From: Terebella lapidaria
Taxonomy: Eukaryota; Annelida; Polychaeta; Terebellida; Terebellidae
Assembly: GCA_949152475.1 (NCBI GenBank)
Contig: OX424564.1
Span: 29,882,165 to 29,946,164, forward strand
DNA length: 64,000 bases
Reading direction: 5' to 3'
In this document: positions 49,762 through 61,819 of the stretch, in pieces
Layout of the letters: each line of letters begins with the position of its first letter
Numbering within the stretch: the stretch's first letter is position 1
Program-made: the position numbers and the translations under genes
Notes under the pieces: generated by a model
The model's database searches: none
Told to the model about the DNA's origin: nothing
The model's input: only the letters and a program-made list of their open reading frames with translations

Positions 49762-50556
49762 CTGGCATATCCAGTTGAAGATGTGATAAAGTCCACAGAC
49801 AAGGAGCTTTCATGTTGCACATTGCCATGGTTGTTCTCTCATCAACGGCTGCATCCCATCAATCTGTGAATTGAAAAATTGATGTTTAAAATAACTCATA
49901 TTCCAAGTTAGGATGAAGAGATGCTGTATTTTGTTGTGATAGCGCCTCTATGCAGGTGTAAAATGACTGCACATGAAGGTTTTCATTGAAGACCAGATTT
50001 TAGATGGCTTATTTATACACTAAATATGAATTTCATGATTTTGAAGTGACATGAACTGACATTGTGATCGAATTTTTCAAATGTTTCACTGCCCTCAAAA
50101 AGATGAAATATGTTTAGTCTTATGCCTGCAGAGTCGTTGCTGAGGAAGGAATTTGAGGAACGGACTTTGTTCAAAACATTTGTATATTACTGTATGGAAA
50201 AGTTCACTAATGATGTATATAACTTGTGTTTATCTGTATAGGTTACCTATTTTTGCAGGGCAATTATATATAGTATCTTAACTCATGGATGTTCATAACA
50301 TATTGAACAACTATTAGGGTTTCAGTCCAAATCGAAATGCTTTTATATTGGGATGATGCAGAGATGTATACCATAATTTGCTTGATAATATATGTCCTGC
50401 ATTTTAACTAGTGTTATAAAACTTTACAAATTAACTCTAGCAGTTTCTTGTTTTATATATGATGGAAATTATATGATTTTTTTCTCATGCTCAGAATATA
50501 CTGTGTGATATTTCAGCGTCAAGTGTACAAAATAAAGAAAGTATAGAAAATAAAGA
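49762..50556 (+). other. NPF 3' untranslated region with AATAAA signals
   Basis: The stop is followed by an AT-rich stretch with AATAAA at 50,531-50,536 and another within GAAAATAAAG (50,547-50,554). The decayed locus at 27.2-28.9 kb matches up to this point, so the 3' end was part of that ancient copy. Confidence 0.6.
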
Positions 50557-50669
50557 AAAACATGCTCGTGTGATGAGAAAATAAACGTGGCTTGTGTTCA
50601 AGTTATCTTGTTTCAGTTTCATAGACAACAAAGTCGTCATCCGCCTAACTACCTCAATATTAATTACCC

Positions 50670-50745
50670 AGTATAGTAATTATTTTTTGTATAGCGCTTT
50701 AAAGTTCAATACCCACAAAGCGCTGAACATGACATGTGATAATAA
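50670..50745. mobile_element. Short retroposon-like end with GCGCTTT/AAAGCGC pair
   Basis: TTTTTTGTATAGCGCTTTAA and CACAAAGCGCTGAACATGAC form the small stem common at the 3' end of some LINE and SINE families. The body is too short to assign. Confidence 0.4.
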
Positions 50746-51307
50746 CAAATGTGAAAACATGAAAAAGTATACAATGTACTATAGGATACATATAAATCCA
50801 ACCATAGCCTGTTGCATGTATGTTATGAATATGCTGTGATGATCAACATGCTCTATGTTGCTAATCAGTTAACGTCCATGGATTTTCACAAAATGTCGTT
50901 CTGCTTTAAAAAAAATTTTCGGGAAGCCAGGCTAATGCCCAAACTAGTTCTATGAGCTCGAATGGTACTAGTATGTGACTTTGGGGAGTCAGAGATATTA
51001 TAGAGCATCTGAATAGTTGAACGTTCTGTTGTTGTATGACAATGTACAGCAAGGACGAAAAGTTATCAGAGATAAATGAAGAATGATGTACCAAAATTTC
51101 CGATATCACAAAACCGTAATTTATTGGACTTGATGGCTACGAGGAATAATATAGTGTAGCTGCCCTGACCGGATCAGAACAAAGTGCCGGAGTGACGTGA
51201 ACACAACTGTTATTGAAAACCTGTCACAATCATCATCAGTAATAATTAGACTGACAATGGAGATGCTTTTATCTTGGAAACGCTTGATCTGGTGATGTAT
51301 TTAACAA

Positions 51308-53730
51308 TGCCACACATAACTATGAGCAGTCACTTGGGTATGATTGTGCTCGTTTGGAAGACAATAATTTCGTAATTTTCTTTATCTGTTTATGATAGAC
51401 AAGTTATTCCAGATCAGATACTGGATATATCCAATTTTATTGATAAAGAGATTTTGGTGTGAAATGATAGCAATCCAGTGGTTCATGAACGATTTAGTGA
51501 TTGTCAAATCAATTTTATGTGTTTGCGTCCTGTATTTTACCCACGAGCAATAAATAGATGATATATTTAATACTGCCACACATAACTATGTGCAGTAACT
51601 TGGGTATGATTGTGCTCGTTTGGAAGACTATAATTTCAGGATTTTATCTATGATAGACAAGTTAATCCAGTCCAGATATTGTGCCCCGTCCTAAATCTTG
51701 CTTGAATATGATTCAAATCAATCAGCGTTGGGAAAGCGCTTTCGTGAGGACTGACATAAATGATTGTGTTGTGGAATTCATGTCTATATTTAGAGTTCTA
51801 GTTGAATCGTGCATTCCCCATTATTCAATCATAGCTCGTCCAAGAGACAAAGCTTTTATGAACAGTGAACTGCGATGTCTAATGCGCAAGCGCGATCGAT
51901 TGCACAAACAACTTAAGCGCTCGTCGAATCAGTCTTCAAGGGTAGCGTATAATGAAGCCCGAAACAAAGTAGTTCAGTGTTTGAGACGTTCCAAGATTGA
52001 GCATGAAAATACTCGTTTAGATGCTTTGAGTGGTGATAATATTTCAAAAGACCCTAGTGGTTATTGGAATTGTTTACGCTCTTTTTTCCCATTAAAGCTA
52101 TAATCACTTTTAGAATTGACAAAATTTATTCATTCTGCGATAGCTTTATTTTGTCTATAGAATGAGAAATTGTACAAACTTGGTTCTGAAAATGTGTACT
52201 ACGTGCCTAAATGGAGTTTCCAAATCAAGATTTGCATCATTTTTTCCCTAAAAGCGGCCCGCCTTTTGGGCGAGTTCTATACACAGTCTGATGACGTCAT
52301 TGGTATTTGTCTAGATACTGTGGCAACCGGCATTGTATGCAGGCCGATCATTCTCTATCCACTCTTTTCATGCACGATCAACGGCAATTTTCTGAGTATC
52401 TGTTGTCGATCTGTGCATATTTCCTCTATATTCCCGACTATCTCGAGATGTACTTTCAAGTTTGCGTGACAAAAAAGAATGCTAAATTTGGCTGATTTTA
52501 AAAGTGATTCCAACTTTAAAGCCATTTCCGGTAAATGTGCCACTATTTTCTGGCAATGAGATAATATTTGATCCTGAAGACAAATGTAATCTTTTCAATG
52601 ATTACTTTGTGAAACAGACACAACTAGATGAATCATCCGCATGTGTCCCACAAAATCTGATTCTACCCGAGCACGCGCTCGACATATTAAATATTGATGA
52701 ATTTGAAGTATATAAAATACTTTCCAATTTAGATGTAAGCAAGGCAACAGGCCCTAATGGACTTGGACTCAAAGAAACATCATCCGTTCTAGCAAAACCA
52801 CTATGTAGATTGTACAATAAATCTTTACAATGCGGGGTTTTCCCAGATATCTGGAAAATAGCACAAGTTACAGTTCTCCATCAAAAGGGGAGCGTTCATC
52901 TTTGCGAAAATTACAGACCTTTCCCTGTGGTGTTGTGTTTCTAAGGTTTTTGAAAAATTGATACATGACCGTATTTATAAATATTTATTACTGCGCCATG
53001 TTCATTCTGTGAATCAGTCAGGGTTTCGCCCTGGAGACTCTACAGTGAATCATCTAGTGTCCATTTGTCATGAATACAAATCCCTTGACGATGGAAATGA
53101 AATTTTATCTGTTTTTCTCGATTTCCGCAAGGCTTTCGATAAAGTATGGCATAGAGGACTGGTACATAAGTTACGAAGCATGGGTTTATGCGGCAAACTT
53201 CTGTCTTGGTTATCAAGTTACCTAACAAGTAGGCAGCAATTCGTGGGCATGCAAGGTCGGCGTTCACAATTGAAGTATACCAGATCGGGCGTCCCACAAG
53301 GATCCGTTCTGGGACCCTTGCTTTTTCTTGTTTTCATTATTGATATCGGATACAACATGACGTCAGACATTCATTTAACGTGCCTTCATTGTGCAGTCCA
53401 CAATTTTATACAAACTTCTAAACGCTTCGGCTGCACAGAAACGTAATCATCAGAATTAAATGCATGTTCGATTTCCACGTACTGTACCACAGTGCGGTTG
53501 ATTTGTTCCTTTAGGCAACGTTGAACTGTTTTTTGCATGTTTCATTTTTTTGTCATATCATATAGTAATATTTATTACAACTAAGTCTAAAACGTTGGTC
53601 AGGGGTGTGTGTGTGTGCGTGTGTGTGGAGTGAATGCGGAATGAATGTTGTAATCAATTGTTGTTGTTTTTCTAGAGAGCCTCTCGTTAGCCGTAAGGGC
53701 TAATTGGCAATGCCAAATAAATATGTTTAC
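51308..53730 (+). mobile_element. Degraded non-LTR retrotransposon (Jockey/CR1-like LINE)
   Basis: Coding pieces in order: an endonuclease-end piece (FSDCQINFMCLRPVFYPRAI, about 51,500-51,560); a linker (51,681-52,100: RDKAFMNSELRCLMRKRDRL); reverse transcriptase (52,504-52,944: DVSKATGPNGLG, CENYRPFPVV; 52,958-53,350: FLDFRKAFDKVWHRGLVHKL, SGVPQGSVLGPLLFLV). A frameshift lies near 52,942. Immediately after TSDIHL the expected catalytic (Y/F)ADD box is missing and sequence unlike the family follows, so it is dead. A partial internal duplication of about 110 bp occurs (51,308-51,418 versus 51,569-51,680). The 3' end carries GAGAGCCTCTCGTTAGCC and GGCAATGCCAAATAAATATG (53,676-53,725). An inverted-repeat element interrupts it at 52,102-52,509. 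Confidence 0.85.
52102..52509. mobile_element. Inverted-repeat element of about 405 bp inside the LINE
   Basis: AATCACTTTTAGAATT at the left end pairs with GATTTTAAAAGTGATT at the right. The LINE frame stops at FFPLKL just before it and resumes at VIPTLKPF just inside the right end, so it is an insertion into an already resident LINE. It holds no transposase. A target duplication could not be resolved because the termini overlap the LINE codons. Confidence 0.65.
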
Positions 53731-53975
53731 ACCAATATGAAAAATATGACTACAAAATGCATGCGACTTTATATACCTGTAAGGATATATATATATCCTT
53801 CTACATATTGAAAAATGCACATTTCCATCACGAATGGTGATCATGACAAAATAAATAACTACACCACAGATCATTATGAAAGGAAATCGGCAATTTTCGT
53901 TCGTCAGTAAGACACAATCTCAATAGGGGTTGGATATTTTTACAGTATAGCGTGACATCATGAGATATTACATCT

Positions 53976-54117
53976 TCACTGGATATATCCAATTTTAATG
54001 ATAAAGAGATTTTGGTGTGAAATGATAGCAATCCAGTGGTTCATGAACGACTTAGTGATTGTCAAATCGATTTTATGTGTTTGCGTCATGTATTTTACCC
54101 ACGAGCAATAAATAGAT
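53976..54117 (+). mobile_element. Second LINE endonuclease-end fragment
   Basis: Nearly identical to 51,419-51,560 (CTGGATATATCCAATTTTA, then CCACGAGCAATAAATAGATG). It places the LINE between two direct copies of about 140 bp. The repeated block itself encodes the end of a LINE endonuclease, so it is a duplicated LINE piece rather than a target-site duplication. Confidence 0.8.
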
Positions 54118-55148
54118 GCACATGAAGTCAAAAAAATGCACATAAGCTACTTCGCCCACTTAGCAACAAACCACAACAGACTCCATCTTCATCAGTCATG
54201 CGTGTAACTACTTTGTTTCACGGCGAGTATCGTGCGGCAGTGGTTAGTGAGTCGGCTGTATTAGCGAAAATGTGGTCCGACCAAAAAACGGATGTGACGA
54301 AGATTATCATTGGCAAGACATACGGTGATCAAATATATGTACTCTTGCTGAGATGGGATGTCTGTTTTTTAATACAGGATAACGTTACTTATTGAGTCAG
54401 TAAACAGTGTTCGGCATATATATGAGTGTGTTCGATATGTTATAGGAAATGTTATAATTCTGATATAAACAAACCCGCTAGATATCAGTTTGGACAAAAA
54501 GCACAAAACTATACATCTCTTGGTTTATTGTCGTTTTGTTCTAAATTTGTGGGCAACTGGAGAGAAGGGAAGTCTTCACCAAAGCAAACGGGATTAGCTC
54601 GTCGTGAAAACAATTTCACAAGGTCTTTGAATATTATGTAAAAATTGCCAGAATAAACAAATGCTGAAAACTTACTGTTTCGTTACCCTTCGTAGTTTGG
54701 CAGTGATTGTTGCTTGTGGGTGCCACATGTTTATTACATTTTTTTAATATTATTGCATAACCAATATAATATAATATCCAGTGTGTTCATGATCATACAG
54801 GAGTATTCGGCAAGAAACTATTTTGCAAGACAAGAAAGTCAGTTGAGCATACACCGAATACTAGGTTCCATAATCAGGCAAGTTCTGAGCAAACGCTCGA
54901 CCCCACTACCCCCCCCCCCCCCCCTTCCTCCAAGTAAATGAAATCATGTGGTCCGGGAAAAAAACCTAACAGTCAACTTCCACAATTCGTATAGGTTACC
55001 AGAAGTTCACTTACGACTGGCTATCCATAAGCACAAACGGATACCTTATGTGCGATAATCGTATGTTGCGCATACCTCACATAAGCAAACTGAGCGAACT
55101 ACCAAAGAAGATGGCATGCACCAATCATCATGCAGAATCAACTTAACG
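54118..55148. other. Interval without a supported gene; poly-C tract
   Basis: Only short unsupported frames. A run of about 17 C lies at 54,909-54,925. Confidence 0.5.
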
Positions 55149-57185
55149 AGTGATTTTTTTCGAAAACGAATGCGTTTCCCCCATATACTTCTATAATTCC
55201 CTGCGACGTCCTTATTTCTGTATTTCCTTGTTGTTTTTTTCATTCCCTCTCCTGTGACCCACATCATTAGTCACTGCGCCCACGCGTAGGACATGTTACA
55301 CTGAAAAAAAAAACGCACACCGTTCCAAGTATACATGAAGTAGATCTATTTTGATTCCATTGTGCATCGAACAATTGCGAGAGCAGTTTATTTCAAGGAA
55401 TAAAATGTCTGCTTTTGTAGTCGACTTTCTGCTGTATATCATAATGATTCGACTGAGTTTACCTTATGCACAATGAAACTCACCTATACCAACTAGATTT
55501 TTTTTACTTCTTCTTTTGCATGTTCTTCTTCTAAGGTAGTCTGTGGAATCAATTTGCAACCACATGTTTGTTACAATGACATCTAGTGGCACTTTTGGTT
55601 GATGTTTATTCGCTCTACGGACCTCGGACCATTAGTATTTATGGAGATGGCGGCCCGATGACCTTCCTTAAATTTGTTTAACGTGCTCGCATTAGTCTCG
55701 GACAATTACAGGTGGTCGTCTTCAAGTCAACCTATCGTGTGATGATCACATGTATCGTCTGGGCCTGTCGGGGTATTGACTATCCAGTCGAGGTATTGAA
55801 GATACATGTTTAAACGAGCTTTGATCCTTTCTCGAAGTTATTCATTCGAGTATTTTATTGACTTCAGCATGATCTGGTGTCGCTGATAATATGTATTCCC
55901 CATAACTGAATAATATGTATTCCCCATATCTTTAATAAAAGCCACCAATTGGTTGATATGTCTAAGAACTCTCATGAATATATGCATTTTGGCTGCAGTA
56001 TTCTGATGGGAAATTTCCCGCCTTTGATTAAATAGATCGATATCAGCTAGCCAAATCCCATTGAATGTCATATTGCATCATGTTATCCCACGATTTAGAT
56101 GGAATACGGGCTGATAGGACTCGCTGATCCGATGGTATCCGATGAGTCTATCCAATTAGAACAACTCTTTGACATAATCTATATAAGCTTTGAGAACATT
56201 ATTATAATGAAAAAGTGAGAAATAAAATGATATGAACTTTGATAAAATATTGTTGTGTTACTCCTGAAGGTCTTTGAACACAACAAAAGTGACTTTCTAC
56301 TGCAATCATTAAAATATAATCAATACAATATTTTTCTGGGTGAGAACTGGAAAACATCTTTTCACGGGTAACTTTATCGTAAAGCTTTCCATATGAACAT
56401 TTTGCACCACAGATACCAGTATATGTAATATCCCCCACATACCCCCGACAATATCCCCCGATATACCGCTAATTGGGCAGTTGTTTAATATATCCATCAA
56501 GTTTTCAGTAAAAGAAACTGTATTTACACTCTGTTTACTCCTGACGAAGGTAATGTAGCTTTAGTTGTGAATAATTGGTCGGGGTGATTCTAAAGGGATC
56601 CATTTGAGGTTTTTCATTTGAGGTTTTTTTAAATTGTTGTTATCAAAATCTTGCAGTATTTTCTGGTAGTGGGCTGATATCCAAGGCTATTTTTTCTTAA
56701 TCTGCCTCTAACAGGGTGATGAAATCTTGATACTGACTCATGCACCCTAATGATGCACACTAAAGATCAACATACTCCAAACATGAAACATTCGACTGAA
56801 AAAGATAGTTCACCTCAATTTTTTCACCTCATCCGTCTTCCGTCTGTCGTTCGTCATCCGTCATCCGTCGTCCGTCCAGGTTTGTAATTTTTTCTTCACA
56901 CGATGAATTTCCCATAAATTTGTCAGAACATACCTTGGGCCAGTATCTAAAGACGTTTTTTTGAATATTTTTTTATTGAATCGTTTTTGCCGATTTATCG
57001 GCTATATTTGAAATATATCAATATATGATTTCCCATTCAAATAGTGCAGTTTGAGTGTTGACCTTGAGTTTGACCTTCAATGACCCTGGAAGGTCATAAC
57101 GACCTTTTTGTAGAAAAAGAACGATTTTTGTCTATGGTGGCCATTTTTTCAAAATCCATCCAGACAGTTCTCCTCAAAATCATGC

Positions 57186-60100
57186 ATAAGAGTTAATGGT
57201 CATCGTTCCAATATCAATAATAATTCTAATCAACTACTTTATCAACATTTTAATCAGGATGACCATTCTATTTTGTCAATGAAAGTTCGAGTCATAGAAA
57301 AAATATACCACCATACTAATAGTCCCTCATTAAGTACACCCACCCGCAGGAAACGAGAAGAACATTGGATACGTGAATTAGGCACAGCTACACCTTATGG
57401 CTGTAACGATAATATCAGTTCAGTGGGAAACCTGACAAGCCCAGGATGCAGTTCAGTCAATGTAATGAATTTATTTACATCATTTAAACGTAGGAAACGA
57501 AGCCATGGACAACGACATTATAATCGACCATCTATTCATAATATTTCCTTTGATGGTCTACTCGAAATATTGAAACAACCACTTGGACTGCACTATGTTT
57601 GCACTAAATTATTTGCCATACCTCATGTTAAACTTAAAGAACTAGAGGACCAATGTCCTACCCACTATATCAGAAATACCAATAGCTATGAATTTCGTCT
57701 GTATTCCATTATCATGGATATTGTTTATCATCGGCTTTATAAGCCAACACAGAATTCCGAATATATACCACCCAAACGGTCTTTTCTGAAGATAAAATTT
57801 GCCAATAAAGGTATTGGTGCAATTAACATCGGTAATATATGTAGAATATTTATGACTGTTATGGCCCGAAACCCGCCCCTGACACATTCTCCCACTCGAC
57901 ATACACGGCACAGATTCATCACATGACTTCGTACTTACTTACCTTACGTCACCGGGCATGCACCGTCCTCGCACCACATCTACATGTAAACAACACTGCT
58001 CACGTTATCACTTCCTACGATCCCACCAATCACCACATTCCCAGACACATAACTCCGCCCACACAGACATGACATCACTTTCCCGCCATTTCACATGAAC
58101 ACCTGCCACATTACGCGGGAAAATCCACACACATCATAGACTTAGCCCCGCGCTTTCCCACGGACAAGTCAGTTTCAATGTTGGAGTTGAACAGTGGAGG
58201 AGTGTGAGAAATCTGTTGAAGAGAGAAGTTGTATTGAGAGGTACTAAGCCAAAGATCGTGATTAGAGGATATCAAATTTATACAGGACTATTAATACTTC
58301 GGACTATTGTGGGGATTACGATTGTGTGAGTGACCGTGATCGTACATCGGACTTAATCATCCAAATAAACATCGGATATTGTTGCAATTGACGTCGGACT
58401 TCCTGTTGGTGTGTTCACGCACAACATACATCGTACTATTCGATCAGTAGGCGTAATAGCCGCCCGAAGAACTCCGCTATTCCGTCACATATATTACATC
58501 ATAGGTCTGTTCAGTCCCAGGTACCATCATACTTCACTGACACGGCCGCTCCATCTGTATCCTACTCATATACCAAATCTGTTGCTTCCAAGATTTTCAA
58601 CTACAAACAAACATTGAATGATTTGGATATTGATGATCTCTTACATAACCCACCCTCCTGCACTTGCATTAACTCTCCGTTCATACACGATCCAGTTGGG
58701 CATGTTATTTCAGGCGACCTCAATATAGTGGAGAATGAATCATTGAAAGACATTTTGTCCAAAGGTCCCAAATATAGAGAGCCCACGTCATTTTCATGGA
58801 GATACAATTTTAAGTTAATCATGGATGCAGTTGAGGAGCATGCCAGAAAATGGACAAAGCGAGAAAAGGCAGAAACTGATTCTCTGTCAGAATGGGTCAA
58901 ACAGATTAGGTCATTGGTAAACAAACGCATTAATGTTTTGTCAAAGTCAGTTAGTACTAAATATAGCTCTGTCTTCAATGATCCCGTGGTTACTAATAGT
59001 TTGTTGAAACTTCAAGAAAGGTTCGTCATTGTCCCTGCAGATAAAGCTTCTAATAATGTTGTTTTTGTTTGTAAAGCATACTATATACAGTGCCTGTTTG
59101 ACGAACTAGGTATTGCCGAACAGGATATCTTATCAAATCATTTGTCTGTATTGCATTCGTTTGGTATTACTACCTCATGTAAAGATTCTAATCTACCGAA
59201 CTTATATTGGATCCCAAAGTTGCACAAAAATCCACACAAACAAAGATATATTTCAGGTTCAGCATCATGTTCTACCAAAGCCCTTTCTAAAATATTAACT
59301 ATTATATTGTCTAAAATTAAACAGGGTCTCCAAAAGTACTCTGAAACCATCTATTCTAGAAATGGTATAAACCAAATGTGGATATTAAAAAATTCCAAAT
59401 CTTTATTGGAATATCTACATGCTCACACACTTTCAAAAGTAACGTCTATCAAAACATTTGATTTCTCCACTTTGTACACAACTATACCTCATTCTGAACT
59501 GAAATCTCAGCTTAAAAAACTAATCAATAATTCATTTTTCTCTAAAAAGGGACAACGCCGGTACCACTATATTGTAGTTAAATATAATACTGCTTATTTT
59601 GTTAAAGGCGACTCTGATGCCCCATACAAATATACTGAAATAGATGTGGTAAATATGGTTAATTTTCTGATTGATAATATTTTTGTGGAATTTGGTGGTC
59701 GAATATTTCAACAAACTATTGGTATTCCCATGGGTACAAACTGTGCACCATTATTGGCAGACCTGTTTTTGTACTCATATGAATCAGATTTTATCCAACA
59801 TTTACAAAGAGGAAGTTCTAAGAAACTAACATGTAATTTTAATTTCACTTTCCGATACATAGATGATGTATTGTCGCTAAATAATCCCAAGTTTGGTGAT
59901 TATTTGGATGTCATATATCCTAAGGAACTTGAAATTAAGGATACTACAGAATCCGCTAATTTTTCCAACTATCTAGACCTGAGGTTGGAGATTGATAATG
60001 ATTCTAACCTGTCAACTAGATTATATGACAAACGTGATGATTTCAATTTTTCCATAGTTAATTTCCCTTTTCTAAGCAGCAACATTCCTATGTCACCGGC

Positions 60101-60568
60101 ATATGGTGTGTTTGTTTCTCAACTTATACGCTATTCCAGAGCTAGTTGCAAATATGAGGACTTTGTCTATCGAAGTGCCCAGCTAGTCTCTAAACTGCTA
60201 CGACAAGGATATGTTTTACCAAGACTTATAGCTGCGTTTAAGAAATTCTATGGACGTCATCATGATCTGGTTGATAAATACAGCAAATCCATGTCTGCCA
60301 TGCAACTAGATCTACTTTCATGTTAAATTTGGGGAATTCATGACGGGTGCCACTAGTGGGGCAGGAAATGCTCACTCTTTCCGGAACACCTGATTTCACC
60401 TCCTAATGGCCATTTACGGGGGTTCATGAGTTTCCCTGTCATTTTTATTTTCTCTCACTTCGTATGCCTGATATGACTTTCTGTCCCCGGACTATGAGAT
60501 TGGATAACGGACCCTGTTTTGTTTGCTCGGAATACTTAATACTGGGTATTGATTCCACGTCTATTCTC
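57186..60568 (+). mobile_element. Penelope-like retroelement, upstream GIY-YIG remnant
   Basis: The left part (57,186-57,926) opens inside a GIY-YIG nuclease domain: RVNGHRSNI, YQHFNQDDHSI, then REEHWIRELGTATPYGCND. The first strands with GIY and YIG are absent, so the element is 5'-truncated. After a spacer of about 690 bp without a long frame comes the reverse-transcriptase frame. The tail runs to CCACGTCTATTC (about 60,568). Nuclease upstream of reverse transcriptase is the permuted order described for the Naiad/Chlamys clade; classical Penelope elements have it downstream. Tail-only relatives lie at 20,482-20,690 and 40,207-40,455. It looks incomplete and not mobile by itself. Confidence 0.85.
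58614..60326 (+). CDS. Penelope-like reverse transcriptase (570 codons)
   Basis: An uninterrupted frame with the conserved blocks of Penelope-like reverse transcriptases: an N-terminal block SPFIHDPVGHVISGDLNIV then KGPKYREPTSFSW; IVPADKASNNVVFVCKAYY (about residue 138); LYWIPKLHKNPHKQRYISGS; motif A KTFDFSTLYTTIPHSEL (Asp 286 region); motif B IGIPMGTNCAPLLADLFLYS; motif C FRYIDDVLSLNNPKFGDYL with catalytic Asp-Asp; and a thumb region SPAYGVFVSQLIRYSRASC. It ends LDLLSC and stop. No nuclease follows. All catalytic aspartates are visible. The true start may lie further upstream, because an ATG at 58,614 falls just before the first conserved block. Confidence 0.92.
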   Translation: MNDLDIDDLLHNPPSCTCINSPFIHDPVGHVISGDLNIVENESLKDILSKGPKYREPTSFSWRYNFKLIMDAVEEHARKWTKREKAETDSLSEWVKQIRSLVNKRINVLSKSVSTKYSSVFNDPVVTNSLLKLQERFVIVPADKASNNVVFVCKAYYIQCLFDELGIAEQDILSNHLSVLHSFGITTSCKDSNLPNLYWIPKLHKNPHKQRYISGSASCSTKALSKILTIILSKIKQGLQKYSETIYSRNGINQMWILKNSKSLLEYLHAHTLSKVTSIKTFDFSTLYTTIPHSELKSQLKKLINNSFFSKKGQRRYHYIVVKYNTAYFVKGDSDAPYKYTEIDVVNMVNFLIDNIFVEFGGRIFQQTIGIPMGTNCAPLLADLFLYSYESDFIQHLQRGSSKKLTCNFNFTFRYIDDVLSLNNPKFGDYLDVIYPKELEIKDTTESANFSNYLDLRLEIDNDSNLSTRLYDKRDDFNFSIVNFPFLSSNIPMSPAYGVFVSQLIRYSRASCKYEDFVYRSAQLVSKLLRQGYVLPRLIAAFKKFYGRHHDLVDKYSKSMSAMQLDLLSC

Positions 60569-61655
60569 CTTATGTACGTTTTGTGATGTTTATAGATTTT
60601 GTTCCCGTTGAAATGAAGGTTTGCGTGTGGCGGCCATATTTATTTTTTGGCGATCCAACAATTTTTTTTTGGTCCCAAAACGAGTCACTATTTGTTTTGA
60701 GTGATTTCCAGCAAATTAAAATTTTGGTCATAGAAAAGGTTTTCGGCCTTAACAAACTTCACTCAATCTTTCCTTCATAATTTGAACTGTGCGTAGTAAA
60801 CTCCTACAACACCTAAAGATAGAGCCTAAATATTGGCACTTTCAAATGGGAAATCATATGTTGCAGTTTGAATGGTGACCTTTAATTTGACCTCCAATGA
60901 CCTTGGAATATTTGTCATTAACGAAGAAAACCTTTCAAGATGTAACTTATTTCCGTATTATAGTTGATACAGAAATGTTTGGTAACATTTACAAACATGT
61001 TTTAACAATAGTTGAATATCAGTGTAACAATCCATACTCTGGAAAATCAATACTCAATTCGCATGATCTGCAGGTAAACGACGGCACCCTTGGTGCTATA
61101 TTTATCAATAATGAGTTATTTGTGTAATGGATGGCTTTTCATGTCGTTTCGGTTATATAAGTTGTGGTATTTAAGACAGCATTTCGTGGATTTTTTGTAG
61201 CTTTTTTTATTGATATTGATTCAGTTTTTCATATATATTCTATCAGCCTAATATCTGACATTTTGAATTGTATTGTCATACACGTGTATTGTACTCCATT
61301 TGATTTTTGCATTCTTTGTCCCAAAACATACAATTTGTTACTATATGTTAGGTAATGCAGTGCTGGATTGTCAGTTCATGCTTTTCAGCTACAGTTTGTC
61401 GATAGTTTTCATTGGTTTCTTGAATGATCTTCAGTGATATTTCTAACACTCTAATGTGAGTGGTATTCTCAGCGTTTCTGAAGAACAGAGAAAAGGATCA
61501 ATTATTTTTCATAATAACTTGTACAAAAATAGATATATTCAAATCTTCATTTACAACCAATACTTACAGGAACACTCGTTATTAAAGTACGTTTAATTAA
61601 TGACATTTGTCACATCCTCCATGCCAAGATTTGCATGTAACTTCAAACTGCTGAT

Positions 61656-61819
61656 TGTACACAGGGGAAAATAACCCATTTCTCTGTTTATACGACTTCA
61701 CACCCTATCCAAACGAAAAACCTACAATGGGCAATAAGCAGATGCTAATGGCACCTGAGCATTACAAAGGCTTTCACATCGGTCCCTCTGCTCGTCCGTC
61801 ACTCGACATCCAGTTGTAA
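61656..61819 (+). CDS. Candidate exon, single-block copy of 47,161-47,468
   Basis: One 144-bp block followed by RPSLDIQL and a stop at 61,817-61,819. Since unit 2 has one block and unit 1 two, the doubling in unit 1 (or loss in unit 2) followed the segmental duplication. Function unknown. Confidence 0.3.

Larger units (their letters stand above)
44927..49870 (+). repeat. Segmental duplication, unit 1 (contains the intact NPF gene)
   Basis: Aligns in the same orientation with 55,149-56,818 and 61,100-64,000. The match starts near GAGTGATTTTTCATGAACAC (44,922) versus 55,150. Unit 1 has the 285-bp repeat at 47,765-48,049 that unit 2 lacks, and lacks the 4.3-kb nested insertion of unit 2. The promoter-like island at 42.4 kb lies outside the duplicated part. 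Confidence 0.9.
56820..61100. mobile_element. Nested insertion: DR1-type repeat hosting a Penelope-like element
   Basis: Unit 1 reads CACCTCAGTTGTTATCAATAA (46,567-46,587, one base shown over the join) where unit 2 is opened up. The outer repeat is 56,830-57,185 plus 60,570-61,095: (GTCATCC)n-like start, TTGACCTTGAGTTTGACC, GGTGGCCATTTTTTC, then on the far side GTGTGGCGGCCATATTT. This is the family of the 25.4-27.1 kb repeat. The Penelope-like element sits inside it. Confidence 0.85.

Noticed and set aside
51419-54117. The 140-bp direct repeats as long terminal repeats of an LTR element
   Set aside because: The repeated block encodes part of a LINE endonuclease, lacks terminal TG..CA, and the intervening reverse transcriptase is of LINE type.
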